64,000 bases of DNA from NCBI GenBank assembly GCA_037355855.1, contig CM074766.1:3596001-3660000 (forward strand), given 5' to 3'. The stretch is from Pseudo-nitzschia pungens (lineage: Eukaryota > Bacillariophyta > Bacillariophyceae > Bacillariales > Bacillariaceae). Shown here piece by piece: positions 30,701-39,840 of this stretch. Numbering within the stretch: the stretch's first letter is position 1; each line of letters begins with the position of its first letter. The notes beneath the pieces were generated by a model. It was given only the letters and a program-made list of their open reading frames with translations. It was not told the DNA's origin and made no database searches. Made by a program: the position numbers and the translations under genes.

Positions 30701-31048
30701 CTGGGTTACTCCCCAGCGCAATTGGTGTTTGGAAGAGACATGTTCATGCCTGTAAATTTCCCAGCGGATTGGGAAGCAATCCAGGCAAGGAAACAAAAGA
30801 GTATCCACAAGAGCAACATCAGGGAGAACCGGAAGAGGATCCCCCATGTCTACAAGGAAGGAGACTATGTCACCCTGGAAAGGAAGGGCATTATTCCGAA
30901 ACTATCCTTCCCCCGGCAGGGACCTTACAAGGTGCTCAAGGCCCATGACAATGGAACTGTAACTATTGAAACTGCTCCCTTTGTAACCGACCGGGTTAAT
31001 ATTAGGAGAGTCCATCCCTATTATTGCAGGGATCCCATTAAACCATAA
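27779..31048 (+). CDS. pol: G1 Pol polyprotein (protease, RT, RNase H, integrase)
   Basis: 1089 residues in Ty3/gypsy order. The aspartic protease has LLDSGCSKS (Asp38). RT has LVYIDDILII (Asp395, Asp396). RNase H begins FHLYSDASDRQLGA. The integrase zinc-binding region has VHPGEKRMEQ and CKHCHTCQ. The integrase catalytic triad is Asp830 (VNVDLWGP), Asp895 (GFDGGSEF) and Glu930 (SVLERIHQ). A C-terminal GPY/F-type module (PRQGPYKVLKAHDNGTV) is present, and no chromodomain follows. The chain is uninterrupted and of normal length. Its ATG abuts the gag stop in the same frame, so it is made either by stop-codon read-through or by re-initiation. Confidence 0.95.
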   Translation: MAPDTIHTGPRIINRFADVCVEVLDHKGRGRMLRGLLDSGCSKSIVLRQFVNRSQLTNRDQRSVTYNTYGGKFRTKSAASVGLRLIEFSNSKTIKWTFQVDEYHHHEEVPYDMIIGSDLMAQLGLDIKYSSRTIEWQGDSIPMKGMGELSNPDKCEAVFFANTQSPILQQEEERQSKILDADYSKVDIDAMVNDLEITDTSKEALKQTLKKFPTLFGGGLGLLRNIEPVSIELQPGVKPVRQRYYTVPHAFEQALRKEITRLCDIGVLEKLPHDDDSPWASPTFCQPKKTGNIQVLTDFRKMNAAIQRKPFPLPRIGETIERLQKFKSATALDLSQGYYTIPICKESQKICSTILPWGKYAYKRLAMGIACAPDIFQSVMMNLLGDLDYVLVYIDDILIIQREGESEQDHLNKIDTVLQRLDDAGFRANLRKSFFLMQKEVEYLGFLLTTEGIQPQPKKLEAMKRPEAPKNTKQLKMFLGMVNFYRDMWKRRSHILAPLNKLAGTKGKMNWYWGPAEQKAFMEAKRMLADEAKLAFPDFTKPFHLYSDASDRQLGATVCQDGKPLGFYTRKLNSAQLNYTVGEKELLGIVEGLKAFEGILRGQDVTIHTDHLNLLYQQMPTQRMVRWRLLMEEFHPVVKHVAGKDNDAADALSQLDITDDPADTVEWLPPNKPLTYTDEEEHLRQLLFPLGEAPEEFQGNSAFPLALDMIQFYQQKDTEIMSALEKDNWLTTKMVEGYSLIHKEGKILIPDKLKDRVMEWYHSMLVHPGEKRMEQSIRSVFTWKGLRKDVQDLCKHCHTCQMFKKSGRKKYGLLPEKAVEVTKWQRVNVDLWGPATVHNKNGKDYHIHVLTMVDPVTGWFELAHLKDPPNAAETQRLLDSTWLARYPRPKEIGFDGGSEFKAEFQELCDNMGMKRKPSGAWNPQSNSVLERIHQVLKDCLLSFNLEQRDLHERGPFEEFTTKAAYAIRSAIHTTLGYSPAQLVFGRDMFMPVNFPADWEAIQARKQKSIHKSNIRENRKRIPHVYKEGDYVTLERKGIIPKLSFPRQGPYKVLKAHDNGTVTIETAPFVTDRVNIRRVHPYYCRDPIKP

Positions 31049-31066
31049 CAGTACCATGGAGGAGTA

Positions 31067-31255
31067 TGCCGTACACCAAAATACAGTCACGAGTACACAC
31101 GGGACTGGATTAAGGATAAGGATAAAAACAATCGGCGAGCCGATAGAATCGCTGATCTGGAGAGCTCTTAGAACTGTAGCAAATAGACTAACCAATAGGG
31201 CTCACAATTTGCATATCACTACTATTCTAATCATTAGTAGACCCGGGGTATGGCA
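31067..31255 (+). repeat. 3' LTR of G1
   Basis: 189 bp, TGCCGTACACC to GGTATGGCA, followed by the ACCAG duplication and the resumed C1 reading frame. It is closer to the LTR at 425-613 (about 3 differences) than to its partner 5' LTR. Confidence 0.95.
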
Positions 31256-31260
31256 ACCAG

Positions 31261-31417
31261 GTTCCCCGATTGCGACTGGAGTGAGTTCTACCCAGACGCC
31301 AAGGAGGTGTTGCCACCAGATGCTCCTGAAGCACTTGGAAAGGCTGTAATTATGAGTTGCTTTGTCGATGCAGACCATGCTGGATGCAAGGCGACGCGGA
31401 GATCTCATACTGGGATT
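31261..31417 (+). pseudogene. C1 RT/RNase H fragment, end of first copy
   Basis: Continues the first C1 pol copy after G1: RFPDCDWSEFYPDAKEV, then SCFVDADHAGCKATRRSHTG, the RNase H start. It breaks off at about 31417, where sequence from inside the integrase (TPFEIVHGYMPD) begins. The junction changes the frame. Confidence 0.85.
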
Positions 31418-34157
31418 AACGCCGTTCGAAATTGTACATGGGTACATGCCTGATATATCTCTGTACCAAGCCCATGAATGGTATGATTTCGTCTATTGGG
31501 TTGATCTCTCTGATGGGACCGAAAAGTTAGGACGGTGGCTTGGCCCGTGCGGTGATCGATTCGGAGGCGGGGACTGCCACTGGATCCTGAACGAGGCGGC
31601 CATGCCGGTAAGCACTAACACAGTCTGTGCTGCTACTGAAGAAGAATGGCGTTCCCATGACGTCAAGCGATATATGGACTCATTTGACCAAGCAGTTGAA
31701 TCCAAGATATGGGACAAAGTGGAGGATAACGACGCAAAGTTCCAAGCTACGTACCCTGATCCCCCTGCCGAGTTATTTGAAGGTCACCAAGAACGGTGGG
31801 AGCTCGCCAAGCCTGAAGCTTCCATTCCTGATATCGACGACCTCATACCTGATGGGGATGACTATGATGAGTATATTGGTAATAATGTCATGATCCAGAA
31901 GGGCGACGAACGACTACGGTGTGTTGTGAAGAATCGTTCTGCTGATCTTAATGGCAATCCGATTGGTAAGAGGAATGATAACCCTATCCTTGATACCAGA
32001 ATGTATGATCTGCAGTTTCCAGATGGTTCCTCCGTCAAGCAGTACACCGCAAATATTGTTGCTGAGAGTATGTACAGCGAGATCGACGACGACGGACGCA
32101 TGTTTTCTCTATTGGACGAGATTATCGATCACGAGAAGGACGGATCCGCTGTTAGGAAGCAAGATGCAACGATCACCAACAAATATGGTCGTAAAGTCCC
32201 CAAGCCTACAACGAAGGGATGGCGATTGCTCGTCAGTTGGAAAGACGGAACCGAATCCTGGTGTAAGTTGAGCGATCTGAAAGAGTCCTTTCCTGTGCAG
32301 ACCACAGAGTACGCCGTATCCTCCAAGATTTCAGAGCAGCCAGCATTCCGATGGTGGATTCACCATGTACTACGAAGGAAGAAGCGAATCCTCAAGGCTA
32401 CCAAGCGAAACAAGTACTGGGATCGGACCCACAAGTTCGGAGTGGAGTTACCACATTCTATCCCTGAAGCTCTTGCCATCGACCGAAAGACGGGAACGGA
32501 CTATTGGGAGAAGGCGATTGCGAAGGAGATGAGAAACAACGAGATGGCGTTCGAGTTTGACTCCAGCTACACCGTCGAAGGTCTGAAGGCCGAAGGATTC
32601 AGCAAGATCACGACGCATATGATCTTTGACGTGAAGTTGGGGTCCCTGACGCGGAAAGCACGGCTTGTCGCCGATGGCCACAAGGTACAAGCCACAGCCA
32701 AGGAACACACCTTCAGCAGTGTTCCAAGCAGAGATTCAGTCCGTATCTTCTTCCTGTTGGCAGCGCTGAACAATTTGGATGTGCTGTCTGCGGACATACA
32801 GAACGCATATCTTACAGCGCCGATCAAGAAGAAGTACTATTTAGTTGCACGGGCTGAAGATGGTTTCCCCCAGCATTTGGTAGGTCAGGTATGTAAGATC
32901 GTTCGAGCACTGTATGGACTCCCTGTTGCAGGCGCGTCGTTCCGATCCTATTTGACCAAGCACCTACGAACGCTAGGATATCAACCCTGTAAAGCTGATC
33001 CTGATGTTCATATGCGAGTTGAGACAAGGAAGGATGGTTCTAGGTACTGGGCCTACCTGATTGCATACGTCGACGATATTATCTGTTGCAGTGAAGATCC
33101 TCGACGGCAGTTGGAAAGTATCGAGCAGCGCTTCACGCTGAAGGACGGGACTATAGAAGTTCCAACCTTGTATTTGGGCGCTGATGTTCACTCGCATGTG
33201 GTTGAAGGCGATCCAATCCCCAAGTGGGCGATGTCCTCCGAGAAATATGCTAAGAAGGCCATCGACGCAGTGGAAAAGGAGCTTGGCACCGAGCAATATG
33301 GTTACAAGTATCTTCCGAACAAGGTTTCAACCCCGTTGACATCCGATTATCGACCTGAAGTTGATGTTACCACCGAACTGGATCCAAGCAAGCAGAACTA
33401 CTACCAGGGCCTGATTGGCGTATTGAGATGGTTATGTGAGCTCGGTCGACTGGATTTGGTCATGCCTGTATCTCTCATGTCTAGGTACCTAGCCCAAGCA
33501 AGAACAGGGCATCTGAACCAAGTATTGCACATGTTTGCCTATCTCAAGGCGCATGCCCAATCCAAGTTGGTGTTTGATGAGACCCGGCCTGAAGTGGATG
33601 AGTCCAGATTCCCCGACTGTGATTGGAGTGAGTTCTATCCGGATGCCAAGGAAGTGTTGCCACCGGATGCTCCTGAACCCCTTGGGAATGCAGTTATTAT
33701 GAGTTGCTTTGTTGACGCCGATCATGCCGGATGCAAAGCAACAAGAAGATCTCATACAGGAATTATTATATTCCTGAACAGGGCCCCCATCCTGTGGTTC
33801 AGCAAACGCCAGACCACTGTGGAGACCTCAACCTTTGGTTCTGAGATAGTGGCATTGCGGATTGCCATTGAACTGATTGAAGGGCTCAGATACAAGCTCC
33901 GGATGATGGGCGTTCCTATTGAAGGCCCTACCAATGTGTATTGTGACAACGAGTCTGTTGTTAAGAACACAACCAGACCAGAGAGTCCATGCAACAAGAA
34001 GCACAACAGTGTTGCCTACCACAAGGCACGCGAGTCTATTGCTGCTGGCACCATTCGGATTGCAAAGGAGCCTAGTGAGACCAACATTGCTGATTTATTC
34101 ACTAAGTTGTTGAACGGCCCAATGTTGAAGAGCCACTGTGAGCGATGCATGTGGTAG
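31418..34157 (+). CDS. C1 Pol, second partial copy (integrase C-terminus, RT, RNase H)
   Basis: An open frame of about 910 codons without breaks. It starts in the integrase C-terminal half (TPFEIVHGYMPDISLYQ), has no start of its own in that domain, and continues through the linker, RT and RNase H to a TAG after HCERCMW. The linker carries GWRLLVSWKDGTESWCKLSD (about 32220-32280), which resembles a chromodomain core. The RT active site is AYVDDIICC. RNase H has FVDADHAG and VYCDNESVV. An upstream ATG at 31362 would add 18 out-of-phase residues from the RNase H fragment. This is the 3' half of a copia pol polyprotein. It lacks protease and the integrase catalytic core. Confidence 0.85.
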
Positions 34158-34854
34158 AATTGCTTCAGCTGCATTATTTGGGGTACATGTGTCCCTGACA
34201 AGCAGCTCCGACGCAGCAGATTTGATTTCGGATTTTTGGAAGCAGTCGATTTCGATTCTATTCCGTTTTTTTCTGGAACGCGATCGTAGCGATTTCGATT
34301 TCGATTACGAATAGTTCGAGCGCAGCAGATTTCGATTTCGGACGCAACGGATTCTTCTGACGCAACTGATTCCGACTTCGATTTCGATCTTTATTGCAAC
34401 CTCTTTTCGAACACCTCGATTTCGATTTCGAGTGCGGATTTCTTGGTCGCAATGGACTTCGATTTCGACATTGATTCCAATTCGATTGTATGTTATATAT
34501 TTGGGAGTCTCCGGTACATCGGTTCCGGGGACTATAAACTTGAAAGACAATAGGCTGATTGACCTCCTTGTATGTGTCAAGGAATGGAACCAAGGGCAAA
34601 ATGTCCTTCGGTCCAACCCCCTCTTTTTTTCTACAATAAATCAGCCGGGCCTCTGATAGAAGAACTGCAATATTTGGTGCAGTTTGATCTCTGACAAGTT
34701 ATATGGAAGCATCCCTGAATTCTGTTATGATCCATCCAAGTGTCCTGGTGCAACAAGCAAGAGTATTGGTGTTTCCCTGGGAGTATCTGTTTCCGGGGAC
34801 TGGTATAGTTGCTCAGTTGCTCATTACAGGACTACTGGCATGAATCACGGGGAC
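34158..34854 (+). other. C1 3' untranslated region
   Basis: No gene. About 34200-34475 is a degenerate array of GATTTCGATTTCGA words, shared in style with C2 at 53170-53430. Further on, TCCGGGGACT occurs in several settings. The last, CACGGGGAC, abuts the 3' LTR and is the likely polypurine tract. Confidence 0.6.
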
Positions 34855-35779
34855 TATGAAGATATCCAGGGTGCTATGATCTGTGCTACTAAGGCTCCTG
34901 TGTAGAAGGGCTACTGGGTCTACAGACAGCAACATCCAGTAGCTGACTAACAGGTGCTGAGCTGAGTGCTGGGCTGTGTGCTAATTGGTAGCATACAGGC
35001 TTAGCAACAGGCTTAGCAACAGGCTTAGCAACAGGCTTAGCAACAGGCTTAGCAACAGGCTTAGCAGCAGACCTATATTCTGCTATCCTGCTTAGTATGG
35101 ATGCTAGCAGAATTACTAGGGCCGTCGCGTACGATTTGTACCAATCGTACGTACCCCGAGTAAAGCACCTGTTATGGTGTAGCTAAATGCTACAGGGTTA
35201 GGGTTGCTAATGCTACGAGATACTGATGGTGCTAACCTACCATAATATCATGCTAAGATACTATGCTACCGCCGGGGTCGGGTCATTGGTGTATAATATG
35301 TACCATGACCGGATACCCGGCCCAAACAGTTACCCAACGCGCTAGCATAAGCGAGCTAGCGCACGATTCGATCTAATTAATCGGAGCTGTGCTACGCTAC
35401 TCCGATTCGCTACCCGTAGAATACAGTACCAGAGCTACAGAGCTCTGTTATTATACGAGTTATCGGAACGCTGTCACGATACGATACAGAGCTGAGCGGA
35501 GCGCTCAGCTCCCTCTTATATTCACTCTTTTCTTTATGCTCTAAAATAAACACACCTATCATGCCCTCCTTTCGATCGATTCCGATGTACCTCTAGGGAA
35601 GTGCCTTGTATTGACTAAGTGTATGCAATAGACCTTGAACAGTCCACTGTAGACTCACGATTTGCCAGGACTTTATGTATTATTATTGTTAAGGCTTTCC
35701 CCTATTTCAGACCAGTACGAGACAATTTATATCTACGATTAAGTTCCCCGAAGATCGCTGACGAGCGAATATCAACGCA
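34855..35779 (+). repeat. 3' LTR of C1
   Basis: 925 bp, TATGAAGATATCC to AATATCAACGCA. Compared with the 5' LTR it has six rather than seven CAGGCTTAGCAA units and one extra triplet (GCTACTAAGG), with few other changes. Confidence 0.95.
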
Positions 35780-36115
35780 ATAGTTGAGGGTGGTATTAGT
35801 AGTTGATTCATTTGGGGACTAGCCTAGAATCTACTGAGGATAGATCTACTACTACAACCACCATAACTAGTACTACTAGGAGAGGGTGGTATTCTTAGAT
35901 TTGTCTGGAGACTAGCCTAGAATCAACTGAGGATAGATCTACAACCATAAGAAAGGCAAACACTAAACAGGATGCTAAAGCTGGGCCCTTCTAGTAGGAT
36001 TAGTACTGCATATACATACCCCAGCCTTTAGCACCCTCATATGGTGCATTATGATGCATTTTACTGTGCATTGTACGGTACCATGCATTCTACGGTGCTT
36101 TGTACGGTCAATTGT
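35780..36115. repeat. Satellite resuming beyond C1
   Basis: About two units of the GAATCAACTGAGGATA satellite, then a piece of the GGGCCCTTCTAGTAGGATT unit, then the GGTGCATTATGATGCAT words. All three types are found to the left of C1, so the element sits within one repeat-rich locus. Confidence 0.85.
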
Positions 36116-36602
36116 GTTTCCTCGCAAATCACTGTATCCTATGGGATACCCCGGCGCCGTCTCGGGTGTACGTCAACTTCGGAGTGCACGTAACCTTACT
36201 CTGTGCTCACATTTGTCTACACTAGGTCATACGCGGTATACACTATGGCTACTCTGTAGTGATGGCGGATTGACGAAGCTTTAGGCGAATGTGTGGTGTA
36301 GCGTACGCGCGTGTGTGCGCGGTAGCTATCTAGTCACTAACCCGAACCCTAATCGGGGTGGGACCCCTATGTAGTAGGGGTATGTAGGGTTAGTACAGTG
36401 CACAGAGAGTCCTTGCCACAACGGGTGGAGAGGAGAGTTCGTGAACCCGCTCGAAGAGGGGGTGAAGCGCGAATGGAAATCGAGCCACCGCCACTCTCGA
36501 AGTTGACGAGTACAGCCGGAAAAAGAAAGAAAAAAGAAAAAAATAGGGTGGGATGGTTGTCTAACAGGGCTTAAGAGCGCAGGGCGCGTACAGTTAGGCA
36601 AC
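36116..36602. other. Intergenic, rise in GC content
   Basis: No gene seen. A near-palindromic stretch, GGGACCCCTATGTAGTAGGG, lies at about 36360, next to TAACCCGAACCCTAA. Base composition becomes GC-rich towards 36600. A/G runs at 36515-36550 lie just past the stop of the minus-strand frame. Confidence 0.4.
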
Positions 36603-37800
36603 CTAGGCGGCGTCAGCGGGAGCCGGAGCAAGTGGGCCCACGACGGGGGCCGGGGGAAGGGCGGCAGAGAAAGCGCAATTGGGAGGGAAAACAAAGGCGT
36701 AGCTTGAGGTTGGGGTAAGCGTGCTGTGGGAAGCGCCGTAGGCGGTGGCAACGTTCGCCATGAAGCTATGTGGGGTGGTTCCCGCGGGGAATTGGCACAA
36801 GACCTTGCCCCGCATGGAGCAAGGGAAAAGGAGGCGGCCATTAGGGATGACGACACCAAAAACGTAGTGCCCGTGGTAGTCGATGAGGGTGGGGACGTGG
36901 AGGCACAGGAGGTAGGGGCGAGCGGAGGTGCCCAAACGTTTGACCACGTCGTCGCCGGAGGAAAACTCAAGCCCAAGAGCGTTGAGAGTGGCGACCAGGG
37001 TTGCATCAGGGACGGGGCTGGTCGAAAGGGGGACACGGAGAGAAGCACGGGCATCGGCAACGCGGGCTAGGAGACGGTCGAGGGCGGTGTTGGTGGGTGC
37101 CGGAACAGGTTCGGCGTAATGGACACCGTGGTAGACGGTATAGGCAAGGCGGAAGTTGGTGACAGCGGTTTGGTAATAGGGGCAGTAAGGGTGGGCCATG
37201 TCAAGGGGTGCCAAGGCAGAGGCAACGGCTGCACCCGCGGGGTTGGCGTACAGAGTTTGCAACTTGGCGAGCCACGGGCGGGGGCCGGTGGGAGTGTCAA
37301 GCGGGCTGTCTGAGTAGCAGGTGAGGTGTCGATGTGCAGAGGTGAGCGGAAGAGCGTTCAGGACCTTTTTGTTGGCAGGTGGGTTGGGGAGGGGGCCCTG
37401 GAGGAGGGTGATGGTCAACAGGATGGCAGCAGGTACGGGCGGGGCTAGGTCGCGGGGAGCAGGCAGGCCGTGGTTTGGGAGGACAGGAGCAGCGGCATTC
37501 GGGGCCGCCGCCCCCGGAGCTCCCGCGAGCACGGGCGGCGCTACCACCGCCCCAGGGGCGTGGGGAGCAAAAGGGAGAGAAGAGTCGGAATCGGAGGAAC
37601 GGGCGGAAAGCGAAGAGGTTCTGGAGTGGGTTCGGGCGGATGCGGACGTGGGCGAGCCGTCGATGACGGCAGCCTGGGGGTACGGGGGAGGGTCGGCCGG
37701 GATGCCCTGAAAGGGGAGGAGGATGACAAGGTCGTTGGCGTGGGTGGAAGCTTCGGCCCAGGCGGCGGTGGAGCAAGCGGCGAGGAAAGGGGTCGCGATT
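36603..37800 (-). CDS. GC-rich orphan reading frame
   Basis: Open for about 399 codons on the minus strand and much more GC-rich than its surroundings. No ATG is visible near the 5' end. The frame opens within the edge of the MITE-like repeat at 37789, so the gene may have lost its start. The first part is Ser/Pro/Ala-rich (HSRTSSLSARSSDSDSS; PVLAGAPGAAAPNAAAP). The second half is more ordered, with HPYCPYYQTAVTNFRLAYTV, LHVPTLIDYHGHYVFGVVIP and FPCSMRGKVLCQFPAG. It ends in an Ala/Pro tail. I recognise no family. A weak resemblance of HPYCPY to HPMCPY in the C1 gag is not enough to call it gag. Strong codon bias and length support real coding; function unknown. Confidence 0.5.
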
Positions 37801-38206
37801 TATTTTTGGGAGTGAATTTCTGCAACCGTGTCATAATATATAATAATGGTAGGGTCGGTAATAATGAGTCACAGTAAAAAAAAATTGAGGGAAGGGGGGA
37901 ATTATTTTGAGAAAAGAATTAAATTTTTTGAAAATGGAACGAGAAAATTAGAATATGGCTGATTAATTTGATTAACTGACTGGAGAAAAAATTTGAGTCG
38001 TACCAAAAAAATTGGAGTCGTAACAAAAATTTTGAGTCCTGTTCGATTTTTTTCTCTTTTTCTCAGAGTTGAGGTTGCATCCGGGTCGCGATTGGGGTTG
38101 CGAATCGCGAGAGGGCTACGAAAGGAGCTACGTCAAAATGAGCCAGGAATAAATCACGACCCCCCCCAAATACATTCTTGAGAGGGGTCGCGAAACAGTT
38201 TTCAGA
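37789..38206 (+). mobile_element. MITE-like repeat, copy 2
   Basis: A non-coding repeat matching 1159-1524 in reverse. Its two ends are inverted copies: GGGGTCGCGATTTATTTTTG at 37789 and the complement of GGGGTCGTGATTTATTCC ending at 38164, with a further GGGGTCGCG at 38184-38192. AT-rich interior with homopolymer runs. It meets the 5' end of the GC-rich frame on its left and the 181 bp satellite on its right. Confidence 0.65.
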
Positions 38207-38228
38207 CGCAGTATCATCCCAAAGTTCC

Positions 38229-38935
38229 GTGCATTAAATAGATGTGACATCCAAAGTATTGGGTCTTTCTGAATCAGACTTTTTTCATAGTCCCAAGCAT
38301 ACATAGGGTGAGGACTATTGGCACTGGAATGGTGGAAATACTCCATTTCTGAATTTAGATAGGTCATTTTGTCTATTTTTTAGTCATAATGGGCAGTACT
38401 GGAAGAAATGTGCATTAAATAGATGTGACGTCTAAAGTATCAGGTCTTTCTGACTCAGACTTTTTTCATAGTCCTAACCATACATAGGGGGAGGACTATT
38501 AACACTAGAACGGTGGAAATACTCCATTTCTGAATTTAGATAGGTCATTTTGTCTATTTTCTAGTGAAGTATGCCAGTACTGGAAGAAATGTGCATTAAA
38601 TAGATGTGACACCCTAAGTATCAGGTCTTTCTGACTCAGACTTTTTTCATAGTCCTAACCATACATAGGGGGAGGACTATTAACACTAGAACGGTGGAAA
38701 TACTCCATTTCTGAATTTAGATAGGTCATTTTGTCTATTTTCTAGTGAAGTATGCCAGTACTGGAAGAAATGTGCATTAAATAGATGTGACACCCTAAGT
38801 ATCAGGTCTTTCTGACTCAGACTTTTTTCATAGTCACAACCATACATAGGGGGAGGACTATTGGCACTGGAACGGTTGAAATACTCCATTTCTGAATTAA
38901 GATACGCCATTATGTATATTTACTGTTGTTGTCTT
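38229..38935. repeat. 181 bp tandem satellite
   Basis: Four units starting at about 38229, 38410, 38591 and 38772 with GTGCATTAAATAGATGTGA. Each contains CAGACTTTTTTCATAGTC, CATACATAGGG and CTCCATTTCTGAATT. Copies 2 and 3 are nearly identical; copies 1 and 4 differ more. Confidence 0.95.
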
Positions 38936-39510
38936 TATTAGTTTCTTTTTCGTGATTTTCACCGGTGTCTGTCCTTTTTCCGCAGTGTCTGTCCTTTTTC
39001 CGCTAAATTTGGAGCGCAGGCTGTCGATTTTCAACCAAAAACAGAGCAGGCAGAGCTTTTTTGGAGTCTTGAGTTTTCTATTTCCACCGTTATTTTAACT
39101 AAACAAAAAATACTTCGGTTCTCGTCCGTAGTTTTCAGAGAGAATTTTAAAAAGCCCTTGAAAATGTGTACATCAATTCTCGATAGCAAGAAGTTGTCTG
39201 ACTTAGCCAACCAATAGACAATCTAGTCCTTGGTTTTGTGCAGATTGCGTATATTTTAAAATTTTCAGGCGACGTCTGGTTGCCGAGAATTGATGTACAC
39301 ATTTTCGACCCCCTAAAAACAAACCAAAAATCCTTAAACATTTATGAAATTTCGGTATGTTCTCCGTCCCTGCGCGTTCCATTTTGGTTTGGGAATATTC
39401 AGTTCATTTTTGGCGCATACTCGACCAGTCTCAATTGTTATCAGACTCGTAGTATTGTTTGTATAGTATTCTCTCATTCCATAGATATTATTTATTAATT
39501 AGATTTTACG
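38936..39510. other. AT-rich intergenic sequence
   Basis: No gene. Contains a duplicated GTGTCTGTCCTTTTTCCGC (about 38966-39002) and the inverted repeat at 39161-39305. Confidence 0.5.
39161..39305. repeat. 22 bp perfect inverted repeat
   Basis: The arms 39161-39182 and 39284-39305 are exact complements (core GTGTACATCAATTCTCG), separated by 101 bases. It could be a small hairpin element or the ends of a very short MITE. Confidence 0.8.
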
Positions 39511-39840
39511 ATTTAAATAACACATTTAAAATTACAGAAAATAAGAATACGCATCAATAAAAATAATTATAGTAATAGATGTACTAAGGATTACGTAGTA
39601 CTATTTGTAATCACTTACAAGGTTGAATATCGATCAAAGAATTATGATAAAGTGATTAAAATTATTTAAATAAGTATATTATTATTATTATTTAAATAAC
39701 ACATTTAAAATTACAGAAAATAAGAATACGCATCAATAAAAATAATTATAGTAGTAGATGTACTAAGGATTACGTAGTACTATTTGTAATCACTTACTAC
39801 AACAAGGTTGACTATCGATCAAAGAATTATGATAAAGTTA
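39511..39840. repeat. Direct repeat of about 146 bp, two copies
   Basis: Copies at about 39511-39656 and 39690-39835 (period 179), with shared blocks ATTTAAATAACACATTTAAA, AAGAATACGCATCAATAAAA and GATGTACTAAGGATTACG. The G2 element inserted at the right edge of the second copy, at AGTTA. Confidence 0.9.

Larger units (their letters stand above)
25424..31255 (+). mobile_element. Complete Ty3/gypsy element G1
   Basis: 5832 bp. LTRs of 191 and 189 bp are flanked by a perfect 5 bp duplication, ACCAG (25419-25423 and 31256-31260), inside the C1 RT/RNase H gene. Gag (26363-27778) and pol (27779-31048) are fully open. A purine run (GGAGGAG, about 31058-31064) precedes the 3' LTR and is the likely polypurine tract. 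The structure looks capable of transposition, yet its two LTRs differ by about 10%. Confidence 0.95.
18151..35779 (+). mobile_element. Ty1/copia element C1, with internal pol duplication and nested gypsy
   Basis: The LTRs are at 18151-19084 and 34855-35779, flanked by an exact 4 bp duplication, ATAG (18147-18150 and 35780-35783), inside satellite DNA. The order inside is leader, decayed gag, decayed protease/integrase, reverse transcriptase (RT) interrupted by G1 (25424-31255), an RNase H piece, and then a second copy starting within the integrase and running through RT and RNase H to the 3' end. The domain order integrase before RT identifies the copia superfamily. The LTRs differ mainly by one 12 bp repeat unit, one 3 bp indel and scattered substitutions, so the insertion is young although several of its genes are broken. 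Confidence 0.9.

Noticed and set aside
34305..34616. Minus-strand frames in the 3' region of C1 (and similar at 53112-53570)
   Set aside because: They are products of the TTTCGA array, with charged low-complexity peptides that differ between C1 and C2.
36335..36400. CTAACCCGAACCCTAA and TAGGGTTAG words as a telomere remnant
   Set aside because: Only two or three degenerate units without a tandem array; GGGTTAGGG also occurs singly inside the C-family LTR.
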